Origin: a virus | Reading direction: 5' to 3' (one strand) | IMG/VR virus record: IMGVR_UViG_3300050343_000117 | Location: 1-64,000 of that record | DNA length: 64,000 bases | Shown here: piece after piece, positions 23,895-33,659 of the stretch | How positions within the stretch are numbered: position 1 is the first letter of the stretch | Layout of the letters: each line of letters begins with the position of its first letter | The notes under the pieces: generated by a model | What the model saw: only the letters and a program-made list of their open reading frames with translations | Database searches by the model: none | Told to the model about the DNA's origin: nothing | Made by a program: the position numbers and the translations under genes

Positions 23895-25295
23895 TTATAG
23901 TGTGAAGCCATCAAAGTTCATCTTTTCGGACGAAATTCTCTGACCGGAGTTTGAGTTATCAAAGGCGGGACCATTATCTACCTCTTTATTTAGGGGAGAA
24001 TCGTTTTGGTCTACATCAAATAATCTCATCTTACTCCGGTCAATGCCCACAACAAATCGTTGATATGTACTAGGATCATTATACCGATTTTTTAACTGCT
24101 TTACTAATATCTGTCCGTTTGCATTCAGCTCATCATTACTGATCAGTGCAAACATCAAGTCTGCTGTGGCGGGAAGTCCAAACGATTCGGACGTGTCCTC
24201 CAGACCCACATCATCGTTACTATAACCAGAACGAGTAGTCTGCGTTGCAGAGAATACAGGAACATCAAACTCAACAGCAAGACCTCGCAATTCTTCTGCG
24301 ATAGACTTGATATATGTATAAGAGTTGATAGAACCCCCCATTGACTTCATCCTAGAAGACGCACAGATGTTCAGGTAGTCAATAAAAATCATATCCGGTG
24401 TGAACTTCTTCTTTAGTTTCAATTCGTTCAGCAACGCACGGAAGTGACTGGCGTGTGCCTGTCCCGTAGGATACTCCTTGATAATCAACTTACCGTTAGT
24501 CTTATCTGCGATACCCTTTACACGATTTGAAAACATGTCCTTACTCAGATGTTCCAACTGATCTATCGGGACGTTGAGTAGATTCGCATCGATCCTTTCT
24601 GCGATACGTTCTTCAGCCATCTCCATAGTGATATAAAGGACATTCTTCCCCTGTGACAAGGCAGCACCAGCACAATGACACATGAAGAGAGACTTACCGA
24701 CACCCGTACCCGCCAACGCGATGTTGAGGGTTTTATTAGGTATTCCACCTTTAGTAATTCGGTTAAAGTAGTCCAGATCGAACGGAATACGCTCTTCTTG
24801 TTCATGATAGAAGTCATATCGTGCATCCACAGATTCAAGATAATCGTGACCAATGTTAGTGTCAAACGTTACAGATAATGCCTTCGATAAAACATCGGGT
24901 ATGGCATTCTTGGATAGTTCTTGGTGTTTACCATCAATGATAGTTATAGATTCCATAACTGCATTGAATACCGCACGGTCTTGACACCACTTCTCAGTGC
25001 GTTCGACTAACCATGACAGATCCTCCTCAGCATACTTGAAGATGTCTGGGAGTATATCCATTGTGTGACGATAATGTTCATCCGACATTCTATCTTCTGA
25101 GTCAATCTCAATCTTGAGTGCCTCTTTGGATGGAAGATTACTATACTTGGCGATATACGCATTGAACTCTTTGAAGATACTTTTGTAAGTACCCTCAAAG
25201 TATTCAGGGGAAAGGAAGGGGGCGACCTTCCTCATATACGAATCGTTAGTCAGTAGATTTCGAAGAATCGTCTGCTGTAGATTGATTTCCGTCAT
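23895..25295 (-). CDS. 41: Replicative DNA helicase, DnaB family (T4 gp41)
   Basis: The start MTEINLQQTILRNLLTNDSY at 25295 is chosen because it gives the usual family N-terminus. The 466-residue protein has the Walker A ALAGTGVGKSLFM, NVLYITMEMAEERIAERIDA, the Walker B DMIFIDYLNICASSRM and a C-terminal FSATQTTRSGYSNDDVGLED typical of RecA-fold hexameric helicases. It unwinds the replication fork, loaded with primase. It overlaps the preceding gene by 50 bases and is intact. Confidence 0.93.
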   Translation of the reverse strand: MTEINLQQTILRNLLTNDSYMRKVAPFLSPEYFEGTYKSIFKEFNAYIAKYSNLPSKEALKIEIDSEDRMSDEHYRHTMDILPDIFKYAEEDLSWLVERTEKWCQDRAVFNAVMESITIIDGKHQELSKNAIPDVLSKALSVTFDTNIGHDYLESVDARYDFYHEQEERIPFDLDYFNRITKGGIPNKTLNIALAGTGVGKSLFMCHCAGAALSQGKNVLYITMEMAEERIAERIDANLLNVPIDQLEHLSKDMFSNRVKGIADKTNGKLIIKEYPTGQAHASHFRALLNELKLKKKFTPDMIFIDYLNICASSRMKSMGGSINSYTYIKSIAEELRGLAVEFDVPVFSATQTTRSGYSNDDVGLEDTSESFGLPATADLMFALISNDELNANGQILVKQLKNRYNDPSTYQRFVVGIDRSKMRLFDVDQNDSPLNKEVDNGPAFDNSNSGQRISSEKMNFDGFTL

Positions 25296-25608
25296 TTGTA
25301 TCCTTAGTCTGTAAGTAACCTTCATTGATTGCAACGTCTAAAATATCACCCAATACTTCACTCGCAAATCCTTGCAAACTAATATTGTCTATGGTGTACT
25401 CAACATTCTCTGTGGCGACGACATCAAAATTATAACTAATGTTTCCCGCCTCACCATTGATGCGGACATTATTGTACCGAATCGTGGTGTTCTCATATGG
25501 AGAACGCAATAGTTCTACGTTCCATAGGTCACTATTATCATCCCCGATTGCGGGGACTAACTTATAGTCTAAGTTTTCGGACGGCTTGTCCAAGTCTAGA
25601 TCTTTCAT
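25246..25608 (-). CDS. Conserved protein between uvsX and gene 41, unknown
   Basis: A 120-residue acidic protein: YKLVPAIGDDNSDLWNVELL, then SPYENTTIRYNNVRINGEAG and NISYNFDVV, ending in an Asp/Ser/Thr-rich tail (DGNQSTADDSSKSTD). Proteins of this type sit in the same uvsX-41 position in other marine T4-like phages, which suggests a replication link; the function is unknown. Starts and stops overlap on both sides. Confidence 0.6.
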   Translation of the reverse strand: MKDLDLDKPSENLDYKLVPAIGDDNSDLWNVELLRSPYENTTIRYNNVRINGEAGNISYNFDVVATENVEYTIDNISLQGFASEVLGDILDVAINEGYLQTKDTNDGNQSTADDSSKSTD

Positions 25609-26660
25609 TACACTGCTTCCTCAACTATCTCTTCCGAATTTAAGACACTATTATACCCTATTTTATAGGTCTTGGCAAGGAATTCAGAAAAATCACTTGA
25701 CTCAAAAATAGGTTCCCAGAAGTCAGCGGTCATGGTTTCTTTCAATCGCAATTTAGAACCAAGGACCTCACCTGTAGTCAAGTCAACACGTTGATACCAA
25801 CCATTGGACGGTTTGTCGACATACCCACCCGCAAGGGCAACATCAAGAAGACCAGAGTACTTCTGTACACCACCTTCCCACGATACTCCGATTGGAATCT
25901 TGGATTGCTCTTTGACATAACGAGACTTCTCAACTTTGATGACAAAGTCGTATCCAACTACTTCAGTACCTTGTTTATCTTGACGACGACCGATAATCCA
26001 GATATTGTCGGCAGAGTAATAGATACCAGTACCGCCACCTACAACATCTTTCGGAAACAAACCAATCTCTTTGTAAGTGTGATTGATTGCAAGCATCGGA
26101 ATGTTTTTCATCGCAAGGTATGGAGTGGACATACGGAACAGACCTTTCAGTGCCTTCGCACGTGACATGTCTGCGACACCCTTTTCATTGAGTGCGTCTT
26201 CCAGCTCTTTCTTAGACGCAAGGTTACCGATAGAGTCAATGACAATAATGACATCATCTTCACGGTCAAGGTTCTCTAACTGGTTGATCATATCAAACTT
26301 GAGTTCTTCAACGTTTGCAATCGGTGTGTGCAATACCCGACTAGTATCAATACCGAACTGAGTGAAGTATGACTGAGGCGAACCGAACTCTGAATCATAG
26401 AACAACATGACTGCGTCTGGTTTCGCGTTGAGATATGCACCCGCCATAAGTAATGCGAATGATGTCTTGAAGTGTTTTGATGGTCCAGCAAGGACAGTCA
26501 GCCCAGGCGAGATACCACCGTCTACGGAACCAGATAACGCGACGTTCACCATTGGAACGTCGGTCGGAACCATATCTTTTTCTGTGAAGAACTTACTAGT
26601 GGAGAGTGTCGCCGTCTCCTTTATCTTCGAGTTCTTCTTCAGTTTGTCCATTATCGACAT
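25608..26660 (-). CDS. uvsX: RecA-like recombinase UvsX
   Basis: The start MSIMDKLKKNSKIKETATLS at 26660 is preceded by a GGAGG ribosome site. The 350-residue protein has the Walker A VLAGPSKHFKTSFALLMAG, MLFYDSEFGSPQSYF, the Walker B DDVIIVIDSIGNLASKKELE and AINHTYKEIGLFPKDVVGGG. It forms filaments on ssDNA for strand exchange in recombination-dependent replication with UvsY and gp32. The frame is intact. Its start lies within the end of the upstream dehydrogenase gene. Confidence 0.93.
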   Translation of the reverse strand: MSIMDKLKKNSKIKETATLSTSKFFTEKDMVPTDVPMVNVALSGSVDGGISPGLTVLAGPSKHFKTSFALLMAGAYLNAKPDAVMLFYDSEFGSPQSYFTQFGIDTSRVLHTPIANVEELKFDMINQLENLDREDDVIIVIDSIGNLASKKELEDALNEKGVADMSRAKALKGLFRMSTPYLAMKNIPMLAINHTYKEIGLFPKDVVGGGTGIYYSADNIWIIGRRQDKQGTEVVGYDFVIKVEKSRYVKEQSKIPIGVSWEGGVQKYSGLLDVALAGGYVDKPSNGWYQRVDLTTGEVLGSKLRLKETMTADFWEPIFESSDFSEFLAKTYKIGYNSVLNSEEIVEEAV

Positions 26661-27582
26661 TATTGTTGCCTCCAAAATCTACAAATGTAATGTTGTTTAC
26701 TTTTTCACGTTCATCGAGGTCATATTGTACACGATAAGCACTATTGATGTCAAGTACTTTTTGCAATAAATCGAAACTAGTTTCAGTTCCATCCTCAAAT
26801 TCATGTGTAGAGAAGTTTAAAAACGCTCTCGTATCTTTTGGAAGACATGCGCCACCAAACCCACGTTTACCATCAAAACCTGGCACACGGGTGTGACCCA
26901 TACCTACACGTTCATCCTTGCCGGCGGCACGAACAATCGTGTTATAGTTACAACCATAAAGGTTGACTAGATCATATAGTTGATTGAAGAATGTGATCTT
27001 CGTAGACAGGAACGAGTTGATTGTGTACTTCACAAACGACGCCTCATACGCGGTCATACGGTGATAGTCATTAGACTCACACGCACTGAAGATTTCGTAG
27101 ATGTCAATCAAGTCATTTACTGCCTCGGGCATACCACCCATGACATGAAACTTCGCACATACAAAGTCTGCCTTCGCATTCTTCTCTGTCAAGAATTCTG
27201 GGTTGTAGACGAAACGGTCTACTTGTTCTCTGTTCATTGCAGAGTATAAACGGTCAACTGACTCCGGAGTAATCGTAGACTTCACGACTACCAATGCATC
27301 GGTATAGACCAAACAGTTCGCAACTGCTGCCTCAACAATAGTAGAGTCAACCGAACCATCGTCATTCGATGGAGTAGGAGCGCACACGAAGAAACACTGT
27401 GGGTGGTTCTCTCGCGGCATGTGTTGTAAGTTTTCAACTGAAGTATCATACTTCGGGTCATAAAAGTTGAAGTCTACGAGAGGATGCGTGAATGCATACT
27501 CGACCGCTTGACCCACAAATCCATGACCAATGATTCCAATACGGAATCGGGAAGGGTTACCCTCAGGCATTATTCTAGACAT
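26596..27582 (-). CDS. UDP-glucose/GDP-mannose 6-dehydrogenase family
   Basis: A 328-residue protein, shorter than the usual 400. It has the Rossmann start RIGIIGHGFVGQAVEYAF, APTPSNDDGSVD, VVVKSTITPESVDRLY, FVYNPEFLTEKNAKADF, the lysine-asparagine helix FVKYTINSFLSTKITFFNQL, and GFDGKRGFGGACLPKDTRAF with the catalytic Cys. It would oxidise a UDP-hexose to UDP-hexuronate with NAD. The next gene is a matching epimerase. The shortening is in the C-terminal UDP-binding domain, so partial activity or a different substrate is possible. Confidence 0.82.
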   Translation of the reverse strand: MSRIMPEGNPSRFRIGIIGHGFVGQAVEYAFTHPLVDFNFYDPKYDTSVENLQHMPRENHPQCFFVCAPTPSNDDGSVDSTIVEAAVANCLVYTDALVVVKSTITPESVDRLYSAMNREQVDRFVYNPEFLTEKNAKADFVCAKFHVMGGMPEAVNDLIDIYEIFSACESNDYHRMTAYEASFVKYTINSFLSTKITFFNQLYDLVNLYGCNYNTIVRAAGKDERVGMGHTRVPGFDGKRGFGGACLPKDTRAFLNFSTHEFEDGTETSFDLLQKVLDINSAYRVQYDLDEREKVNNITFVDFGGNNNVDNGQTEEELEDKGDGDTLH

Positions 27583-28523
27583 TATTCAATCCCATTATAA
27601 GTTTTATACCATTCGTAAAATCTTTCAACACCTTCAGCGATACTTACCTTCGGTTCGTACCCTAGTGCTTTCAGCTTGGTGGTATCAGACCAAGTCTCTA
27701 ATGTGTCTGCTGGATGTTTTGGAGCAAGATTCTTAATCGCATCTTTACCCGTATTTTTCTCAATTTCATTGATGAAGTCCATCAACGCAACCTGTTCACC
27801 ACGTCCTATGTTGAAAATCTCACCGGACTCAATGTCGGTGTTATCTAAGACGACTTCAATGCCATCTAAGATATCATCCACAAAGGTAAAGTCACGTTTC
27901 ATATCACCATAATTATACACGGTTATTTCCTTACCGTCAAGTATATTTTTAGTAAAGTCAAACAACGCCATGTCTGGACGACCCCAAGGACCATAGACTG
28001 TGAAGAAACGCAGACCGACAGTGTCCAGACCAGATGACTGCATCTGACATTCGTTTGCCCACTTAGTATAACCGTATGCGTTTAGTTGCTTACCTGTCTC
28101 TTTACCTTCGACCCACGGTACTGGTGATCCCGCGTATACGCACGAAGTAGATGCATAAACAATACGAGTATCTGGTAGATGTTTTTTACAGATATCAATA
28201 AGGTTCTGTGTAGCATCTATGTTATTTGCGTGGTAGGACTTCTCTTTACCCAGAGAGTCACGAACGCCTGCCATTGCGGCAAGATGGACAATAGTATCCG
28301 GTTTGAATTCACGCAATAACGCCTCTACCTTTATATCATCACAAAGATCGCAACCCCAAATATCAATATCGAAGTGGACCATACGATCGCGCTTTAATGA
28401 GGGGGTGTATAAATGATTATTAAAGTTGTCCAAACCCTTTACAGTCAGACCGCGTTTCTGTAATCTATCGCATAACTGACTTCCGATAAATCCTGCCGCG
28501 CCTGTTACTAATACTCTATTCAT
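27582..28523 (-). CDS. NAD-dependent nucleotide-sugar epimerase (UDP-glucuronate 4-epimerase-like)
   Basis: The start MNRVLVTGAAGFIGSQLCDR at 28523 is chosen because the Rossmann strand begins there. The 313-residue extended SDR has GAAGFIG for NAD, VHLAAMAGVRDSLGKEKSYH, STSCVYAG with the catalytic Ser/Thr, and YGYTKWANE with the YxxxK pair. LRFFTVYGPWGRPDMALFDF is typical of UDP-glucuronate epimerases. With the upstream dehydrogenase it would make UDP-galacturonate for surface glycans. Its ATG sits next to the stop of the primase-like gene. Confidence 0.85.
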   Translation of the reverse strand: MNRVLVTGAAGFIGSQLCDRLQKRGLTVKGLDNFNNHLYTPSLKRDRMVHFDIDIWGCDLCDDIKVEALLREFKPDTIVHLAAMAGVRDSLGKEKSYHANNIDATQNLIDICKKHLPDTRIVYASTSCVYAGSPVPWVEGKETGKQLNAYGYTKWANECQMQSSGLDTVGLRFFTVYGPWGRPDMALFDFTKNILDGKEITVYNYGDMKRDFTFVDDILDGIEVVLDNTDIESGEIFNIGRGEQVALMDFINEIEKNTGKDAIKNLAPKHPADTLETWSDTTKLKALGYEPKVSIAEGVERFYEWYKTYNGIE

Positions 28524-28524
28524 T

Positions 28525-29467
28525 TCAACTATTCCTGTATATAAATTCCAATGCTCTATCCGCCTCAACTGTCAATGGACGGTTCTCATACCAATTACCT
28601 GTTTCACGGTCAAACTCACGACATAGGTCTGCAATCTGTGTTGCGGTGATGGGATAACCTTTCGCATATGCATTACCGGCAACCGCAATCATTATCTTGT
28701 ACATCTTAGAATACCAACCAGTTTCATTGATTGTTTGGTACTCAACACCTAACCGTTTAGGGCCAAAACGGACAGTCGCGGTATGACGACCATCTGTAGT
28801 CGGTGTTATTTAGACTATTCTTACGATGTTGAATTACCGCACTCTGCATCTCTGGTGGCAATCTATCTAGAAAAGTATTACCCGTCTTCTCGTGGTATGG
28901 ATGTTTTGCAATCAACTCAGAGGTATTAAGGGGGTCACCTTGATTGGTGATAAAAAAACTTTTGGCGTTAGGATACTGGGCAGGGACATAATACATACGT
29001 GCGAGATCTTTAGTCTGAGGATCTCCGATATCACCAAGTTCGGTATTCAGCGCATACCAGAATGCCTTGATGCGGTCATTATCAATAGTTTCATCTAGTC
29101 TAAAGACAATTCTAAATTTGAGATGGTCGTCTCGACTTGATGCAGTGTTGTACACAACATAGTCGTACCGGCCGAAGGTTTCATACAACTGTTCATTAAG
29201 GACTCGTACATCACTAGAGTAACTGTGATCATCAACATCAACGCAACACCAGCCACCCCAATAGTTAGTAGATTTATTACTGCGCGTCGTACCCACTTCG
29301 AAAACAGCAGGACTAATAAGAGGACTAGAGTTATTTCCACCTTTCTCTCCTTTCTCACCGTACATGTTCTTCAATGTTTTGACAAACTTATCCCACTCAT
29401 CCAGTACCATGTGGCGATGAGTCTTGTTATCAAACTGATTCTTGAAGATAGTTAATTCATAATTCAT
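28525..29467 (-). CDS. Primase-polymerase-like (AEP-type) replication protein, frameshifted
   Basis: The frame 28757-29467 has GGWCCVDVDDHSYSSDVRVL (DxD metal-binding look), YVVYNTASSRDDHLKFRIVF and KDLARMYYVPAQYPNAKSFF, the pattern of archaeo-eukaryotic-primase-type or RepB-like N-terminal domains in phages. One indel near 28760 restores continuation PKRLGVEYQTINETGWYSKM, then TATQIADLCREFD and ALEFIYRNS, stopping at 28525. The full length is about 313 residues. The gene is first in a promoter-driven operon with uvsX and helicase, which supports a replication role. Catalytic residues are tentative. Confidence 0.5.
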
Positions 29468-29473
29468 GCAAGC

Positions 29474-29502
29474 ATTATACCATAATCATTAATGACTGTC
29501 AA
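29474..29502 (-). promoter_or_regulatory. Consensus sigma70-type promoter
   Basis: The minus strand has TTGACA (29497-29502), a 17-bp spacer and TATAAT (29474-29479), directly upstream of the primase-like gene. It overlaps the final codon region of DNA polymerase gene 43. Confidence 0.8.
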
Positions 29503-31989
29503 CCGAAGAAGTCCTCTAGTGATGCCTGTGGTTCTGCTGTCCAACCAACCGCGTCGAGAATCGGCTCTAGAGGATCTAGGAAAGTCTTCTCAAACATGAG
29601 ATCGTAATCTACAAACTGGTGCAGTCCTAACTCTTCCGGAAGATTGAGCGGATATGAAATCACGTTTTCTCCCAGACGATTAGGAACTTTTAGGTAGACA
29701 AACTTGATCTTCTCACCCGTCTTGACTGTCTCATACTGCATATCAAGTTTCTTTTGTTTGATCGCGTTGTTATAGCATAATGCGCCGCGCACATGTATGG
29801 GGGTACTCTTCTTGTAGATAGTCTTACGATCTTTCCACTTATCAAGATTAGACACCACGAGGAAACGAGACCTCTTCTGGCGGAAGGGATTTGAAGTGAG
29901 AACGGAAGTCACGGATATATCCTTGGGTGTCTACCTCAGTACCTTCTACGATGACGCGGAAGATCTCTTTCATCTTGTCACGAACCACCTGTGGAGTCGA
30001 AGATTTTATTGCCTCAATACCCATCATTTTTAGTTTGGGTTCCGAAAACTGTACTCCCTCCGAATTTATTACGTTACACAAGTACCTCTTCTTAGCCATC
30101 CAGATACCACGGTCAGCAATAATCTCTCGTTCCATCTCCATACGATTTTCATATGCACCAGTCACCTTAGCCATATCCGCATAAGATGTTTTCAAAACTT
30201 TCTCGAAGTGTTCTGCGCAAATCTTGTCTAGGAACTTTACTGGATTGTTAGGAGCAAACTTGTCAATAAGGCCCCCCATCCTAATATAAACAGAGTCCGT
30301 ATCAATGGCCACCACATAGTCTTCTTCAGTTTCAAGTATTTTTTGCATTTCATTATTAACGGCCCTCTCTGCCCACTTAATTGCAAGTTGTCCCGCAAGG
30401 GTAATAGATTCTGCGACACGTTGATCGAAGTATCTAAACCAGCGATTACCCAGCGCACCATAGAGTGAGTTCATCAAGATTTTAATTGCCATCTGCTGGT
30501 TATCCAAAGATGAAATCTTATATGCCAGACCATTGGTCGGAGTGTCTTGATATTGTTGCTGCAACTTTAACATCTGGTTTTTGATGATCTTACGTTCAGC
30601 ATAGTATTGTTTAATTACTGTAGGAATAACTCCCTCACGGTCATGAGAGAATCTGACACCTGTAGGGGCAATAGAATGACAGAGTTTAGAATAATCAAAG
30701 TCGTCAGTATACATAGTACCGTCTAGTATTTTATCTACAGACATATTAGGCACAATACCATCCAGAACAGTCTCAGGCGACATGTTGTATTGCACAATGA
30801 TATTCGGATAAAGTGATGCAAGGTCGAATGACGTAACCCAATCATGAGAACCTACCTGTGGTTCTTTAACATAACCGCCGGGATATGATGTTTTGGGTTT
30901 GTCTTTCTTGGGAGGCACTACGATGTTCTGTTTGTTCAACATGCGATAAATGATCGAGTCCCAGATATTCGTGGTACCCAAGGTATCCCCGTAGTTAACC
31001 CCACCGCGATATGCCATGGTTAGTACCAGAGAAATAAGATCTAGTTTCTCATCGATTCTATGGACTAACTCCACGTCCTTCACGTTATAGTCAATAAACT
31101 TCTGATAGTCCTCTTTGTACAGAGTGTGCAGATTGCCGTGTTCCGCATAAGAGAGTTTACGTTCTTCCAACACCACATAGGCAATATGATCTAGTCGATA
31201 GGATTCTTGCCGACCCAAGGTATTCAGGGTAAACTTTTGAAACACCTCAAGGTAATCTAGATGTTCGACACCCTCAATGATGTATTCTTGATTAGGGCGA
31301 CCATTGATAGTCACGTTGCGTTCGCGGACCGCACCCCAAGGTGAGAGACGTTTTAGTAACGTGTCGTCACCAAACAGTTTGACACAGCGATTAATGATGT
31401 ATGGGATATCAAAGAATCGCGTGTTCCATCCAGTAATGACATCGGGAGCATAATGTTGGAAGTGATCTACAAACTTTCGGATTAGGTCAATCTCATTATC
31501 ACACTTGATAAACAGAACGTCCTCACGCGTGGGCGTATAATCATTAAGACCCCAGACCCAGTAGTTGCCGTCATTCTTGCGAATCGCAATTGAGATGATA
31601 GGATGTGCCGCATCTTTTGGTTCGGGGAATCCCGCATCGGATGCAACCTCAATATCGATATTGAGAACGCGAACTAGTTCACGGTCGAACGATATATTGT
31701 CTGGAAACTCTTGAGCAAGATACTGTGCGCAATAGTTGTTGTTTCCATATACTTCAAAGTTAGATACGTCTGCATATCGTTTCAAGAAGTCTGTCGCATC
31801 GGACATAGAATCCATCTGGCACTCTACGACGGACTGGCCATCTAGAGTTTTCCAATCGGACGGAGTGTCGCCTGCGATATAAAGGTTGGGTTTGAATTGA
31901 ATACGTTTCTTGACTTGCTGTCCGTTCACGTATCCACGATAAAGTATGTTGCTGCCCATGCGCAGCACGTTGGTATAAAATTTTGTCAT
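29499..31989 (-). CDS. 43: Family B DNA polymerase (T4 gp43), one frameshift
   Basis: The frame 29848-31989 carries the 3'-5' exonuclease motifs [17 protein letters not shown] and [18 protein letters not shown], and the polymerase motifs [20 protein letters not shown] and [15 protein letters not shown]. One indel near 29885 connects to 29499-29912 ([20 protein letters not shown] and [20 protein letters not shown]). The C-terminus QASLEDFFG is a sliding-clamp binding peptide. The corrected length is about 829 residues. It is the replicative polymerase. The break is best explained as a sequence error because both sides match the family closely. Confidence 0.92.
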
Positions 31990-31995
31990 GCAGCC

Positions 31996-32024
31996 ATTAT
32001 ACAGAATTCAGGGGGGTGTGTCAA
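31996..32024 (-). promoter_or_regulatory. Consensus sigma70-type promoter of DNA polymerase
   Basis: The minus strand has TTGACA (32019-32024), a 17-bp spacer and TATAAT (31996-32001), seven bases before the gene 43 start codon. Such a short leader would give a nearly leaderless mRNA. Confidence 0.78.
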
Positions 32025-32821
32025 TCAATTACCTTAAAAAAATTGTGTCGAGTCCACGGTTGTTCTTGCTTCTTATCTGAGTACCCATGATGGTCCTGAG
32101 TTACCGCAAGACGTTTTGAAATCACCTGAGTAGTTGGCGTAGGTATCCCAGTGCGATGTCTGTCTCTCTTATTGAAGTAAATCCCAATGTCACGACCAAC
32201 ACCTATTGTATCACATTCGTTCCAAGGATGCAAGGCGGTATTACGAATTCCATAATAATTAATATCTGGGCGATGTAGATAGGTTGTGGTATATGTTCTG
32301 AAAAGACGTTGTAGAACACAGTAAGGTCCACAGTTAATCGGGAAATTGTTCTGAGTCATCATATGGTGGGACCAGTGTGCGAAACTCCTGTCCATGCAGT
32401 ACATGCCCATGAACAGTCCTATATTCGCGTAGAGCGTGTTCTCTGCGTACTCAGATAGTAGTTTGAATGATTCGTATCTCTCTTCGAGTAACCAAGTGTC
32501 ATGCTCCATAATCCAGAACTTTTCGTCTGACTGACCTTGTTGTCGCATGAGTTCCCAGTGAGAACACATCCCTGCCTTCTCTGTAGGTGAGTGGTCTTCC
32601 TTTCCATTTCCTGAATTTAGGTCTAGAGTCATGAGACTTTTGGACCATGTGTAACTATCTACATGCTCTTCAAAATTTTCGGAATCTGGTGTGATGGCAT
32701 CGAAGGTTTCTATGGAGTCAATGTAACCATCATCGATAGCACGTTGAAAGGAATATCGGGAGAGTGATGCGTACTCTTCTGATCGTTCATCACCTTTCAT
32801 TACAATCTGTATCGCTTTCAT
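32021..32821 (-). CDS. Glycosyltransferase-like protein
   Basis: A 266-residue protein. The core SPTEKAGMCSHWELMRQQGQ, followed by EKFWIMEHDTWLLEERYESF, resembles GT25-like/phage glycosyltransferases where an ExD/ExDxW acidic motif (MEHDTW) binds metal-UDP-sugar after a conserved S-HxxLW helix. The C-terminus is basic and His-rich. It is coupled to an oxygenase-like gene by an overlap (32818-32821). Possible targets are virion glycoproteins or LPS. Confidence 0.5.
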   Translation of the reverse strand: MKAIQIVMKGDERSEEYASLSRYSFQRAIDDGYIDSIETFDAITPDSENFEEHVDSYTWSKSLMTLDLNSGNGKEDHSPTEKAGMCSHWELMRQQGQSDEKFWIMEHDTWLLEERYESFKLLSEYAENTLYANIGLFMGMYCMDRSFAHWSHHMMTQNNFPINCGPYCVLQRLFRTYTTTYLHRPDINYYGIRNTALHPWNECDTIGVGRDIGIYFNKRDRHRTGIPTPTTQVISKRLAVTQDHHGYSDKKQEQPWTRHNFFKVID

Positions 32822-33525
32822 TCTACGGGTAACCTGTCCTGTGATTGATGATCATTATGTGTTTTGGGAACATGTTCTCTATGAATATACTCCCAAGCAA
32901 TACTATAACGGTATCGATCGCTTCTGTTTCTATAACATCCATGCACTAAGTTAGGATGAAAAAACACTGCAAATGGTCGATCTAGTTCCACATCTACTAT
33001 ATCAAAATCTTCTTCGTCAACCCTCATCCAATTGAACACACCATGTGTCCGATGATTATGTTCATAATATTTGGTATGAGATTTAGGTACCACTCTGAGA
33101 CAACCATTCTCTTTATCAGCACCGTTAACAAAAACATCACAACTAACCAGACGGTTTGGATCAGCTTCAATATAATGATTGTCTTGATGCCATCCTACAG
33201 AAAACCCCTCATGGGGTACCATAGGGAAAAACTTTGAGATGTAAGTATCTATGTCTTCTTGATCTAATAAGAAACGAGCAGTGTCCACGAGCCTTTCGTT
33301 GTGTCCCAACTCGCCAAATACTTCACTGCGCATCATAGCCCCATCTAACTTACAGGGATTTCCTCTTTTGTTTATAACCCACCCGTTGCGATTATCGAAA
33401 AGTCTAACGGCATACTTTCGATACTTATCACACTCATCATTAAGTATTTGATGCTCATGAACTGTTAGGAAATCAGTAATGATCACGTAACCTAGTTCAT
33501 CAAATTTTGTTATATCGTAGTTCAT
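32818..33525 (-). CDS. Phytanoyl-CoA dioxygenase-like (PhyH) 2-oxoglutarate oxygenase
   Basis: The start MNYDITKFDELGYVIITDFL at 33525 fits the PhyH N-terminal helix-strand. The 235-residue protein has GFSVGWHQDNHYIEADPNRL with the H-x-D metal pair, NGCLRVVPKSHTKYYEHNHR, and FHPNLVHGCYRNRSDRYRYS with the distal His and 2-oxoglutarate Arg. All three metal ligands are present, so it should be active. The substrate is unknown; coupling with a glycosyltransferase suggests carbohydrate or lipid tailoring. No clear ribosome site precedes it, as a terminator lies there. Confidence 0.75.
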   Translation of the reverse strand: MNYDITKFDELGYVIITDFLTVHEHQILNDECDKYRKYAVRLFDNRNGWVINKRGNPCKLDGAMMRSEVFGELGHNERLVDTARFLLDQEDIDTYISKFFPMVPHEGFSVGWHQDNHYIEADPNRLVSCDVFVNGADKENGCLRVVPKSHTKYYEHNHRTHGVFNWMRVDEEDFDIVDVELDRPFAVFFHPNLVHGCYRNRSDRYRYSIAWEYIHREHVPKTHNDHQSQDRLPVE

Positions 33526-33532
33526 AGAAACC

Positions 33533-33558
33533 AAAAAAAAGGGAGACCAATGTCTCCC
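33533..33558 (-). terminator. Rho-independent terminator after Hsp20
   Basis: On the minus strand GGGAGAC, loop ATTG, GTCTCCC is followed by eight Ts (33533-33540). It would stop transcripts coming from the Hsp20 region before the oxygenase gene, whose ATG begins only eight bases further on. Confidence 0.85.
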
Positions 33559-33659
33559 TATTTATTTACATAATAGATGTTATACAAAATAACATCGTAG
33601 TCATACATAGTAGATTGATACTTATGAGACCAAATTTTTCTAGGTCTTCAGAATCACGT

